IMG/VR virus record: IMGVR_UViG_3300025655_000195
Coordinates: 1 to 29,440 of that record
Reading direction: 5' to 3' (one strand)
Source: a virus
DNA: 29,440 bases
The notes below the pieces were generated by a model. It searched no databases and was not told where the DNA came from. It saw nothing but the letters and a program-made list of their open reading frames with translations. The position numbers and the translations under genes are program-made. This document shows, piece after piece, positions 14,065 to 21,097 of the stretch (its first letter is position 1; every line of letters begins with the position of its first letter).

Positions 14065-14284
14065 AATTAATGACCAAGATATTATTTTTTATTTAATTAG
14101 AAAGAGTGAAGATGAAGGAGAGTATATCTCCGCTGTCACTAAAGTAACCCCGGCTTTTTTGTTCGGGGTTCATATTTTCAGTTCAAATAAAGACGAAATA
14201 AATAAAACCTTCAGAATAGCAAAAGATCTTGTCAGCAAATATATTGATGAATATGACTTTACTAAGTCTTTAGATTCATACTAA
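14057..14284 (+). CDS. Hypothetical protein
   Basis: 75 residues, charged, with a probable N-terminal helix, a central hydrophobic strand (A-F-L-F-G-V-H-I-F) and an amphipathic C-terminal helix. I do not recognise it. The start lies inside the end of the Cys-rich gene (8-bp overlap), with no promoter of its own. It carries an intragenic hairpin at 14146-14170. Confidence 0.55.
   Translation: MSKINDQDIIFYLIRKSEDEGEYISAVTKVTPAFLFGVHIFSSNKDEINKTFRIAKDLVSKYIDEYDFTKSLDSY
14146..14170 (+). terminator. Intragenic hairpin, possible terminator
   Basis: AACCCCG (14146-14152) pairs perfectly with CGGGGTT (14164-14170), plus one G-T wobble pair inside; the loop contains six T. It lies about 80 nt after the end of the preceding gene, within the next coding sequence. 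The following sequence is A/T-rich but lacks an immediate T-run. Confidence 0.4.
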
Positions 14285-14288
14285 TTTA

Positions 14289-14295
14289 ATAAATA
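14289..14295 (+). promoter_or_regulatory. Late promoter, ATAAATA
   Basis: ATAAATA in the 18-bp gap before the fibre gene, ending 7 nt before the ATG at 14303. Confidence 0.6.
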
Positions 14296-14302
14296 ATCAT
14301 AT

Positions 14303-16333
14303 ATGCCGACGGTAGATGCAGCAAAAATAAAAATTCGTAGAGGTACTGACCAGGAAAGAAAGCGCGTTATACTAGATGAAGGTGAATTAGGCTACACTAT
14401 TGACACCAAGCGCGTATTTGCTGGTGATGGTACTTCCACAGGAGGAAACATTGTAGGTAATAAAACCTTTAATACAGCCAGAGTATCTACTAACTCTGTT
14501 ATAGGCGATACTACTTTAGATAATAATTTATATTATACTTTAACTGCATCAGATTATACATCTACCGATTCATGGTATCTTTTATCATCAAGAGTTGATG
14601 GTAGTACTATAAGATATAATTCAAATAATCATCTTGAATTAGTACCTGGAGCTGCAACATTATCTGCTGATAAAGTAGGGGCTGGTTTAGCTTTAGATGC
14701 CTCAGATACTTTATATATTAATATTGCTACTGATACCGAATCATCAACTTTACTTACCTTTAATGGTTCTAATGAATTATCTGTTGGTACATTAACTAAT
14801 ATTTCACACGGTGGTTTAGGATTTCAAGATACAGCTACATTAACCCAGCACCACTCTAATGCCGATGCAATTAACCCCGGGTTTATGTCAGCATCAGGAT
14901 TTAGTAAATTAGATGCTAGTCCTACCTTTCCTATTGCTACAGCTACTGATGCCAATTTACTTACTACTGGTATCAATAATTACGCTACTACAAAAATTAA
15001 TGCTTCTCAAATCACCGGTAATTTAGTTAGTGTGGGTAGTAGTTCAGCTAATACAGTAAGAAGAAATTTAGGCAACTTAGATAACTATACAGAACAATTG
15101 TCAGGTGGATATGTTACCGACCCTTACTATTTTCTTAATAAACAAGATTTTCCTGGTACGGTTTTGACAACTGGGTTGCCTTTAAGTTGTATATCTAATC
15201 AAGGAGCTTATGCTAATTTTAAAATAGGTAGATTTGCAGAGACGGATCCTGCTGACTCGGGAGATTATCAAAATAAAGCTTTTATATTACCTGGAGGTAA
15301 TGGAGTAATTTATTCTATTTTTATAAAAGACCCTACTGATCCTACTGCTTTTGAAACATATAAAGCTACATACCCTGAAACCCAAACTATTGGTTGTAAT
15401 TTTTCCACTACTAGTACAGATTTACAAGCCAATGTAGTAAATGCTATTAATACAATAAGCAATAGTTTAGGAGAATATGTCTTTGATGCTTGGTTAGATG
15501 GAGATGATATTTACATTCAATGTTTAGTAAAAGGTTTTACTGAACCATATGATATAGATTATGCTCAAGGCCCAGGTACATTAACATATGCTATAGAAGA
15601 TACAGCTGTTACTTATGCTAATGCTGCAACATATGAAAGTAAATCTGGTTCTGGTGTGAGTGCCGGTGATAGTAGCAACGGTAAAGTTTCTGCTAGTTTT
15701 TATGATTGGTTAGTATTAAGTACTGAAGCAGCATATTTAAGTGGTAGGGGATTACAAGCAAGTCATAGTATTACTAATTTTCCTGCTCAAGCAAGTTTAT
15801 CAAATAGTAAATACTTTTTAGTTTACGATTCTTTAGGTAATAGAACTTGTGTGTATTATGATGTAGATGGTACTGCTACTGTTCCTTCTATATCAATAAA
15901 TTCTCAACATAGAGGTTATATAACTAATTTAGTAAAAGTAGATATTCAATCTGCTACAACAGAAGATGAAGTAGCAGATGCCACATTAACCGCTTTACAG
16001 GCAGATAGTTATTTTAGTTCTGTATATAATGTAAGTTATTCATCGGGTGATTCTACTATGGTATTTACTTCAATTGCCCCGGGTTATAATGATGGTATAG
16101 TTAACAGAAAAGGGGTAGGTATTGGTTCAGGCGCTACATTTACACCTAATGGAGGTGAAGGTACACCTGATGTACGAGCATTAAATGGTGCATTTTATAA
16201 TGCATATAATTCTAACACTCAAAATTACCCTCAAAATTTAATTACCATACCTGGTAGTGCTAACACTAATCATGTATTGAAAGATATAAACGGTGATGAT
16301 GTTTTAGGTACAACACTTTTAAAATTTAGATAA
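14303..16333 (+). CDS. Tail fibre-like protein with Mtd-type N-terminus
   Basis: 676 residues. Residues 7-55 (I-K-I-R-R-G-T-D-Q-E-R; L-D-E-G-E-L-G-Y-T-I-D-T-K-R; F-A-G-D-G-T) match the N-terminal domain of the major tropism determinant family, found at the attachment end of many phage fibre and receptor-binding proteins. The rest is long, Ser/Thr/Asn/Gly-rich and beta-stranded, with no coiled coil or enzyme motif. Probable structural fibre or receptor-binding protein. The next gene starts one base after its stop and has the same N-terminal domain, so the two look like a duplicated pair that diverged downstream. Confidence 0.75.
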   Translation: MPTVDAAKIKIRRGTDQERKRVILDEGELGYTIDTKRVFAGDGTSTGGNIVGNKTFNTARVSTNSVIGDTTLDNNLYYTLTASDYTSTDSWYLLSSRVDGSTIRYNSNNHLELVPGAATLSADKVGAGLALDASDTLYINIATDTESSTLLTFNGSNELSVGTLTNISHGGLGFQDTATLTQHHSNADAINPGFMSASGFSKLDASPTFPIATATDANLLTTGINNYATTKINASQITGNLVSVGSSSANTVRRNLGNLDNYTEQLSGGYVTDPYYFLNKQDFPGTVLTTGLPLSCISNQGAYANFKIGRFAETDPADSGDYQNKAFILPGGNGVIYSIFIKDPTDPTAFETYKATYPETQTIGCNFSTTSTDLQANVVNAINTISNSLGEYVFDAWLDGDDIYIQCLVKGFTEPYDIDYAQGPGTLTYAIEDTAVTYANAATYESKSGSGVSAGDSSNGKVSASFYDWLVLSTEAAYLSGRGLQASHSITNFPAQASLSNSKYFLVYDSLGNRTCVYYDVDGTATVPSISINSQHRGYITNLVKVDIQSATTEDEVADATLTALQADSYFSSVYNVSYSSGDSTMVFTSIAPGYNDGIVNRKGVGIGSGATFTPNGGEGTPDVRALNGAFYNAYNSNTQNYPQNLITIPGSANTNHVLKDINGDDVLGTTLLKFR

Positions 16334-16334
16334 T

Positions 16335-17558
16335 ATGGCTAGCGTAGAAATAACAGATAACACTATTATACGTTCATTAGTTAGAAAAGGAACTAACGAT
16401 GAACGAAAACAAATTTCCCTAGCTGAAGGTGAGTTAGGGTTTACAACTGACACTAAAAGACTTTATATCGGCGATGGAAGCGGTATTGGTAATGCTACTG
16501 GTGTAAAATATCTAGGTACTGTTAATGATTTTACTACTGTAGCTTCCTTAAACCCAATGCCGGGTGATTATTTTAAACTTGGTTCTGGATTATATGCAAG
16601 AAAAAATGGTTACCAGGGTTCAGTATCTTTAGAGAACGATAATGCAGCTGTTGAAGCTGGATATGATAAAATTGGTTTAGCTGCAAACATAGGTAATGGA
16701 CTAATTTTAAACAACGATAATTTAAATGTCGATGTAGATGGAGTTTCTATTTTGATTGATAGTAACCAGTTAAAAGTTGGAGAAGTAAATTATGATGTAT
16801 TGCCAGATTCGTCTGCTAATAGTTTATTAGGTAATTCATCTACTGACGAACTCCCACCAGATAGTATTAGCGTAAACGAAAATAGCGTACTTGGTAGAAT
16901 TGCTAGTAGTAATGTTGATAATGTTACTTTTGATCAAATTTTGTCTAATGCTATAACCCCTACTATGGCATCATTAAAACTTACTGGGTTAGTTGGTTCT
17001 TCTACAAGACCAATTTATGTAAGCAGTGCTGGACAAATTACTACTACATCTCCAAATACACAGAAAAATATATCTTGTAGTCAAGGTGAAAGCGGTATAT
17101 TTGCAATGTCTAATGGATACCCTCCTAACGTTTTAAGTTATAATATATCCAATATAAGTGCTGCTATAGCATCTGGAACAAGTTTGGATTATTTAGGATT
17201 TGGATATGGATTTCAATTAAATGTTAACTATTCTATATGCACAGTTAATATAGATAATATAAGAACAGTTACTGGTAATACTTCATTAACGTGGGATGAA
17301 ATTGATGAATTTCATTTTCAATTTTGTAGTAATAATGGAGAAACAAGATGTGGGTTTTTTGGATATAGAAATCAATTATCTAATCAAAATGTAATTTTAG
17401 ATTTTGATTTACGTAGCAACGATGACGGGAGAATGGACGGTAGATCTAATTTTGGTTATCATATTATACCTAACACGGGTTCAGATTTACAATTTCATGT
17501 TGGATTAAGAGGAAATGGAGGTTTCCAAGCTTCTTTAGTTAGTATAAAATTGAAATAA
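16335..17558 (+). CDS. Second fibre-like protein with Mtd-type N-terminus
   Basis: 407 residues. The N-terminus (L-V-R-K-G-T-N-D-E-R-K; L-A-E-G-E-L-G-F-T-T-D-T-K-R-L-Y-I-G-D-G) is a paralogue of that in the preceding protein. The middle is beta-rich and the C-terminal 140 residues look like a compact globular beta domain with Cys residues and aromatic strands, a good candidate for a receptor-binding head. It has no promoter motif of its own, so it is probably read through from 14289. Confidence 0.72.
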   Translation: MASVEITDNTIIRSLVRKGTNDERKQISLAEGELGFTTDTKRLYIGDGSGIGNATGVKYLGTVNDFTTVASLNPMPGDYFKLGSGLYARKNGYQGSVSLENDNAAVEAGYDKIGLAANIGNGLILNNDNLNVDVDGVSILIDSNQLKVGEVNYDVLPDSSANSLLGNSSTDELPPDSISVNENSVLGRIASSNVDNVTFDQILSNAITPTMASLKLTGLVGSSTRPIYVSSAGQITTTSPNTQKNISCSQGESGIFAMSNGYPPNVLSYNISNISAAIASGTSLDYLGFGYGFQLNVNYSICTVNIDNIRTVTGNTSLTWDEIDEFHFQFCSNNGETRCGFFGYRNQLSNQNVILDFDLRSNDDGRMDGRSNFGYHIIPNTGSDLQFHVGLRGNGGFQASLVSIKLK

Positions 17559-17570
17559 CAAGTAAATTTA

Positions 17571-17576
17571 TATAAT
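17571..17576 (+). promoter_or_regulatory. TATAAT element 6 nt before start
   Basis: TATAAT ends 6 nt before the ATG at 17583, as with other early-type starts here. No convincing -35 is seen. It could be a variant late element (TATAATAA) instead. Confidence 0.35.
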
Positions 17577-17582
17577 AAAGAT

Positions 17583-17780
17583 ATGAGTAATATTATTACA
17601 GAAACAGATGGTGTTAAAATGGATAAATGTGTACTTTGTGATGCCGAAACACCATATACCGAACACACCCATATAGATTATCGTAACTTTTATGTAGAAG
17701 GGTGCGGTCAACTATGCGGGGAATGTTGGGATAAAGTTTATAGTGACAAAAGTAATAAAGATAATTTACTATTAGGATAA
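17583..17780 (+). CDS. Small putative zinc-binding protein
   Basis: 65 residues. C-V-L-C followed by G-C-G-Q-L-C-G-E-C-W gives five Cys in two clusters spaced like a zinc ribbon or treble-clef finger, with His residues between. An internal ATG at 17619 would give a shorter form starting just before the first C-x-x-C; I chose 17583 because of the TATAAT element. No specific function is recognised. Confidence 0.6.
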   Translation: MSNIITETDGVKMDKCVLCDAETPYTEHTHIDYRNFYVEGCGQLCGECWDKVYSDKSNKDNLLLG

Positions 17781-17783
17781 ATA
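17777..17783 (+). promoter_or_regulatory. Late promoter, ATAAATA
   Basis: ATAAATA overlaps the preceding stop codon and ends 7 nt before the ATG at 17791. Confidence 0.55.
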
Positions 17784-17790
17784 AACATAT

Positions 17791-18192
17791 ATGGATGCAG
17801 ATAATCACATGTTATTAGAAAAATATTTTTCTACTCATAATAGTCCTTATGAAAAGGAAACAAAAACATCCAAACATGTAAAATTTGCATCACCTCAAAC
17901 TTTTCAATCAGATCTACTTAAGATCTACAGTGAGTCAGGAACCTCAAATCTACCTTCAATTTATAGATTAGTTCATGAAAACTTTAAAGATGTGCAAATG
18001 TCTTTGAGTCATTCAGAAGGCTATAAGCATCTATACTGTGCGGCTATAGGTGACTATGAAATTGAAGGTAGTCAGGTTCATTTCTTACACCCAAGACCTA
18101 AAGTCTCTTTATATGAAAATACCTCTCTAGATAAGTGGGCTTCACTAGCTATCTTTAAGAGAGGTACTTCTACTGCTTTATTTAGAATCTAG
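17791..18192 (+). CDS. Hypothetical protein
   Basis: 133 residues, soluble, with mixed helix and strand; a helical N-terminal third and a strand-rich C-terminal half (L-Y-C-A-A-I-G-D-Y-E-I). I do not recognise it. The late promoter suggests late expression. Its last 11 bp overlap the end of the convergent holin gene, and a long hairpin (18120-18166) lies near its 3' end. Confidence 0.6.
   Translation: MDADNHMLLEKYFSTHNSPYEKETKTSKHVKFASPQTFQSDLLKIYSESGTSNLPSIYRLVHENFKDVQMSLSHSEGYKHLYCAAIGDYEIEGSQVHFLHPRPKVSLYENTSLDKWASLAIFKRGTSTALFRI
18120..18166 (+). terminator. Long bulged hairpin between convergent genes
   Basis: Stem of 9 bp (TACCTCTCT with AGAGAGGTA), then 5 bp (AGATA with TATCT), then 4 bp (AGTG with CACT) around a GGCTT loop, with two 3-nt bulges (TTA, AGC) on the 3' side: 18 bp in all. 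It sits 26 nt before the stop of the plus-strand gene and just beyond the stop of the minus-strand holin gene, so it could act as a bidirectional terminator. Confidence 0.5.
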
Positions 18193-18751
18193 GGCCAATA
18201 TTTGGTGTTTCAGGTCTTCTAGTTGCTGTTGCAACAGCTTCTCTGAATTGAGCTTTATTTACTTTCTTTTCCTCTAGTTGTTGAGGAGTCGTTCCTGAAG
18301 TTACTAAAGCCTTTGTTTCTGCTAATTGAGGTACTATTTTCTCAGCACTTCTACCAACAACATAGCCTCCTAGACCAATTGTCATTAAATTAAACAACTT
18401 ATCCGGTAGGTCTAACGCAGGAAATATACTTTCACCACCAAATACTGTTGAAATTTGATTAACTAAGGGAGCAATAAGATAATTGTTAGCAATAACACAT
18501 ATGATTATCCACATCAAAGCTGGTCTCCAATTACGTTGAAACCAGTGACCTTGGACTTCAGCTAATACTATATCTTTTTGCGCTTGTAGAACGTTATTTT
18601 GATTCTCTATGATTTTAGCTTCAAAATCTTTTTGAATCTTTTCTATTTCAGCCTGAACACGCATTTGATCCTCTTTACGAGTAACAAATTTCGTTATAAC
18701 ATTTGATATCGGAGCGGCTAACCCTGATATGATTGAACTTATTCCGACCAT
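18182..18751 (-). CDS. Holin, GTA_holin_3TM-like
   Basis: 189 residues. The order matches the three-TM holin family (GTA_holin_3TM): a hydrophobic or amphipathic N-terminus (G-I-S-S-I-I-S-G-L-A-A-P), a charged helical segment (about 25-65), the conserved H-W-F-Q-R-N-W-R-P-A-L-M-W followed by a TM segment (about 77-98), then a second hydrophobic stretch ending G-L-G-G-Y-V-V-G-R-S-A-E-K, a family signature. Holins form inner-membrane lesions that time lysis. No endolysin gene is recognisable in this window. It is one of only two minus-strand genes and has its own late-type element. Confidence 0.75.
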   Translation of the reverse strand: MVGISSIISGLAAPISNVITKFVTRKEDQMRVQAEIEKIQKDFEAKIIENQNNVLQAQKDIVLAEVQGHWFQRNWRPALMWIIICVIANNYLIAPLVNQISTVFGGESIFPALDLPDKLFNLMTIGLGGYVVGRSAEKIVPQLAETKALVTSGTTPQQLEEKKVNKAQFREAVATATRRPETPNIGPRF

Positions 18752-18756
18752 AAAAA

Positions 18757-18763
18757 TATTTAG
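18757..18763 (-). promoter_or_regulatory. Late-type promoter, CTAAATA (minus strand)
   Basis: On the minus strand CTAAATA ends 5 nt before the holin ATG. The same spacing on the opposite strand supports the motif as a real signal. Confidence 0.5.
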
Positions 18764-18791
18764 TTGATTAAGGTCAGATTAACGCTATAAT
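18764..18791 (+). promoter_or_regulatory. Sigma70-type promoter TTGATT-16-TATAAT
   Basis: TTGATT (18764-18769) and TATAAT (18786-18791) are 16 bp apart, a near-consensus host-type promoter in the 48-bp divergent gap. The expected start point is about 2-3 nt before the ATG at 18800. Confidence 0.6.
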
Positions 18792-18799
18792 ATTTGTAT

Positions 18800-19033
18800 A
18801 TGAAAACGAACGCATATAAAGTTATCGTGTGTGTCAAAGATATTGATACTATGACAAAAACTACAGAACAAGTAATTGATGTCGACGCTTTTACTGCTAT
18901 GGATGCTCATAAAGAGGTTCAAGATAATATTAATTGGCGTTTGCAAGAAATTACTGAGGTAATCCTAGTTCAGGATAAGAATGATGAGAATGGTCAGCTA
19001 GTTTATTCTCTAGAAACAGGTTTTGCAGAATAA
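18800..19033 (+). CDS. Hypothetical protein, early-type promoter
   Basis: 77 residues from ATG 18800; an in-frame TTG at 18794 is less likely because it would lie at or before the predicted transcription start. The protein is small and soluble with an alternating strand-helix pattern (A-Y-K-V-I-V-C-V-K-D; A-F-T-A-M-D-A-H-K-E-V), perhaps a ferredoxin-like or dsRBD-like alpha/beta fold. No family is recognised. The host-type promoter suggests early expression, set among late genes. Confidence 0.55.
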   Translation: MKTNAYKVIVCVKDIDTMTKTTEQVIDVDAFTAMDAHKEVQDNINWRLQEITEVILVQDKNDENGQLVYSLETGFAE

Positions 19034-19039
19034 TAAATA
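19033..19039 (+). promoter_or_regulatory. Late promoter, ATAAATA (best T4 match)
   Basis: ATAAATACTATT directly before the ATG at 19045 matches the T4 late consensus beyond the core (TATAAATACTATT). The gap to the ATG is 5 nt. Confidence 0.65.
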
Positions 19040-19044
19040 CTATT

Positions 19045-19308
19045 ATGCCAAAAGTTCAAAACTTTTTTCAGTCCATTCCGGATTTAAAATTGTTGACTTT
19101 AGGGTCTAAATATTTTAAAGTTGGTAATTGTGATATTGCTTTAACTAAAAATCAAAATGTTTTTCTCAAAACCCCTCCCAACATCGATGCAAGTAAAAAG
19201 GATGAAGCCCAAGAATGTATCAATAGAATAATTGATTATCTTGTAGAAGAAGGTTTCGTACCAAAAGCAAAAGACAATAAAAAAGTACACGTTTGGGTTT
19301 ACAACTAA
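19045..19308 (+). CDS. Hypothetical protein
   Basis: 87 residues, small alpha/beta protein with a helical segment (D-E-A-Q-E-C-I-N-R-I-I-D-Y-L-V-E-E) and a terminal strand (K-V-H-V-W-V-Y). Not recognised. The late promoter and the TAATG junction with the next gene indicate a two-gene late operon. Confidence 0.6.
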   Translation: MPKVQNFFQSIPDLKLLTLGSKYFKVGNCDIALTKNQNVFLKTPPNIDASKKDEAQECINRIIDYLVEEGFVPKAKDNKKVHVWVYN

Positions 19309-19730
19309 TGGGACGATCTATATCTAAGGCTAAATCAAAAGCCGAATATTGGCATACCTGGCATCATGATGATAATAAAGGATATTATATTATCAGAGAT
19401 TATCATACATGTAGAATAGAAATTGTTAGATACAACAAAGGAGAAACAGATCCAGTAACTAACGAAGTTTTCGATGAAGATATCTATTTACCTACTACTT
19501 GCGGTATGCGTTTAAACTATAGTTGGCATAATACTAAAGATGATCACCCTATTTACTTTAGATCATTAGAGAGCGCTAAGTATCATGCATGCAAGAAGTG
19601 GGATTTGAATAGGGCTATGTACCCTACCTTGAATAGAGATTACAAACGAGGAGGGGGTATTGTTCAAAAAATGATAGATGAAAATCTTAAATTGCATGCA
19701 TCAGGTAAATATAATCCATACGCAGATTAA
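19308..19730 (+). CDS. Hypothetical protein
   Basis: 140 residues from the ATG at 19308, whose A is shared with the previous stop (TAATG); a TTG 15 bp upstream in frame is less likely. Rich in His, Tyr and Trp (W-H-T-W-H-H-D-D; Y-Y-I-I-R-D-Y-H). Not recognised. The His cluster near the N-terminus might bind metal. Confidence 0.6.
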   Translation: MGRSISKAKSKAEYWHTWHHDDNKGYYIIRDYHTCRIEIVRYNKGETDPVTNEVFDEDIYLPTTCGMRLNYSWHNTKDDHPIYFRSLESAKYHACKKWDLNRAMYPTLNRDYKRGGGIVQKMIDENLKLHASGKYNPYAD

Positions 19731-19733
19731 ATA
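19727..19733 (+). promoter_or_regulatory. Late promoter variant, TTAAATA
   Basis: TTAAATA overlaps the preceding stop and ends 5 nt before the ATG at 19739. Confidence 0.45.
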
Positions 19734-19738
19734 TTTCT

Positions 19739-20089
19739 ATGGCCTATTACATGCCCGATATTCCATCAAATACTGTTTATGTAAATTTAAACAAATGCTA
19801 TAACATAGTATTTACACTAACTGGTGCTTCAAATTACGTTAAACCTGATATTGCTGTTAAGTGTAGTGAAGTTGTGATCTTTAATACAACTGGAGGTGAT
19901 CTTAAGATAAAATCTGGCAATAGTGAAAGTGTAGACCCTGCTTCATTGAACGATTTTATTATTCCTAACGGTGAAAAATTTGTTGTTATGGGCATGTCAA
20001 ATACTGAGCAATTAAGCTGCGCTGGCTCTTCTGGTACGTTAACAGCTAGAGCTCATTGGTACAATGGTACCCCTCAGGTGAGACAATAA
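19739..20089 (+). CDS. Hypothetical beta-rich protein, possibly virion
   Basis: 116 residues, almost entirely beta-stranded by composition (T-V-Y-V-N-L; Y-N-I-V-F-T-L-T-G; E-V-V-I-F-N-T-T-G-G-D-L), Gly/Ser/Asn-rich, with no enzyme motif. This looks like a small decoration or completion protein, but no family is recognised. The late promoter fits a virion role. Confidence 0.6.
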   Translation: MAYYMPDIPSNTVYVNLNKCYNIVFTLTGASNYVKPDIAVKCSEVVIFNTTGGDLKIKSGNSESVDPASLNDFIIPNGEKFVVMGMSNTEQLSCAGSSGTLTARAHWYNGTPQVRQ

Positions 20090-20092
20090 ATA
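20086..20092 (+). promoter_or_regulatory. Late promoter, ATAAATA
   Basis: ATAAATA overlaps the preceding stop and ends 5 nt before the ATG at 20098. It decides this start over an in-frame alternative start at 20056 inside the previous gene. Confidence 0.55.
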
Positions 20093-20097
20093 TATAC

Positions 20098-20376
20098 ATG
20101 GATAACGAGGCAATACTTGATTTGGCTCTATCTGTGTGCGAAGAATTTTGCGATACTATTATAATGGACCCTAAAAATGGGTCCATTTTACTGTATGTAC
20201 CTAAAAAATATTACGCACCGATAGTAACAAGGTTAGCTAAACTCGAATTTATCGAGGTCTTTAAACAGAAGAGACGCAAGTATATTGTTACCTGCCTTCA
20301 ACAACTTATAGATGATATAGATACTGAAATTATTGTTGAAGAAGAAGATGATGATGAGGAAGATGGTATTTTTTAG
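20098..20376 (+). CDS. Hypothetical acidic-tailed protein
   Basis: 92 residues. A helix, a strand-turn-strand and a basic middle (F-K-Q-K-R-R-K-Y-I) are followed by a strongly acidic C-terminal tail (E-E-E-D-D-D-E-E-D). Such tails are seen in DNA mimics and single-strand-binding accessory proteins, but nothing specific is recognised. An intragenic hairpin lies at 20163-20187. Confidence 0.55.
   Translation: MDNEAILDLALSVCEEFCDTIIMDPKNGSILLYVPKKYYAPIVTRLAKLEFIEVFKQKRRKYIVTCLQQLIDDIDTEIIVEEEDDDEEDGIF
20163..20187 (+). terminator. Intragenic perfect hairpin, terminator-like
   Basis: AATGGACCC (20163-20171) pairs perfectly with GGGTCCATT (20179-20187) around a TAAAAAT loop and is followed by TTTA. 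It lies 65 nt inside a coding sequence and about 75 nt after the end of the preceding late gene. It resembles an intrinsic terminator with a short T-run. Confidence 0.5.
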
Positions 20377-20381
20377 AAGTA

Positions 20382-20390
20382 TGTTATAAT
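20382..20390 (+). promoter_or_regulatory. Extended -10 promoter, TGTTATAAT
   Basis: TG-N-TATAAT ends 6 nt before the ATG at 20397, a textbook extended -10 element that would start transcription on the ATG. Confidence 0.6.
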
Positions 20391-20396
20391 GATTGA

Positions 20397-21089
20397 ATGT
20401 TAGAATTTGATCCAGCATCACATACGTATAAAAACCCCGTAACTAACGAAAAGTACTTAAGTGCCACTACATTGATTGGTAAGTTCAAGAAACCTTTTGA
20501 ACTTGAAAAGATGTCTAAACTTGTAGCTGACCGCGAAGGGGTATCTCAAGATGAAATAAAAGAGAGATGGAAAACCGTTAATAAGCAAGCATGTGATTAT
20601 GGTTCATCTATTCACCTTGTTATGGAAAATTGGCTTCATGAAAAAGATATCACTTCTGAAGAAAAACAACTTTACACTGACCCTATTGAACGTATTTGGC
20701 AACCAGATAGATCAAAGATTGAACCAGAAAAGAAACTATGGCTACACGAATACAAAATAGCAGGTACCACCGACGTATATGAAACACAAGGAAAGTACTT
20801 TAACCTATTTGATTTTAAGACTAATAAAAAGTTTACATTTACTAATCAATATGGGGATTATATGTTGGACCCTTTATCTCATTTACCAGCTTGTGAATTT
20901 AGCACTTACGCTCTACAATTAAGCTTATATGCGTATATGCAATCTTGTCTTTCAGGTCAAAAAGTAGGAGAGTTAGCGTGCTACTATTATGATAGAGATG
21001 AAAAGTCGTGGGTAAAACATAACACACCTTATCTCAAATTAGAGGTTCTTGCAATGTTAGAAGCATGGAAATCTAAAAATAGTAAGTAA
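20397..21089 (+). CDS. PD-(D/E)XK nuclease (RecB/Cas4-like)
   Basis: 230 residues. Catalytic core: D126 (A-G-T-T-D-V-Y-E), D139-F-K141 (the D/E-x-K pair) and Q174 in Y-A-L-Q-L-S-L-Y-A-Y, the RecB-type motif III. The upstream region has the A-T-T-L-I-G-K-F and C-D-Y-G-S-S-I-H-L-V-M-E helix typical of phage exonucleases of this group. It probably processes phage or host DNA ends. No iron-sulfur Cys cluster of the Cas4 type is apparent. The extended -10 promoter suggests early expression even though late baseplate genes follow. Confidence 0.8.
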   Translation: MLEFDPASHTYKNPVTNEKYLSATTLIGKFKKPFELEKMSKLVADREGVSQDEIKERWKTVNKQACDYGSSIHLVMENWLHEKDITSEEKQLYTDPIERIWQPDRSKIEPEKKLWLHEYKIAGTTDVYETQGKYFNLFDFKTNKKFTFTNQYGDYMLDPLSHLPACEFSTYALQLSLYAYMQSCLSGQKVGELACYYYDRDEKSWVKHNTPYLKLEVLAMLEAWKSKNSK

Positions 21090-21092
21090 ATA
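21086..21092 (+). promoter_or_regulatory. Late promoter variant, GTAAATA
   Basis: GTAAATA overlaps the nuclease stop codon and ends 5 nt before the ATG at 21098. Confidence 0.4.
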
Positions 21093-21097
21093 AGTTT

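Noticed and set aside
14303-17558. Diversity-generating retroelement linked to the Mtd-like genes
   Set aside because: Only the N-terminal domain resembles Mtd; no reverse transcriptase gene or template/variable repeat pair is visible in the window.
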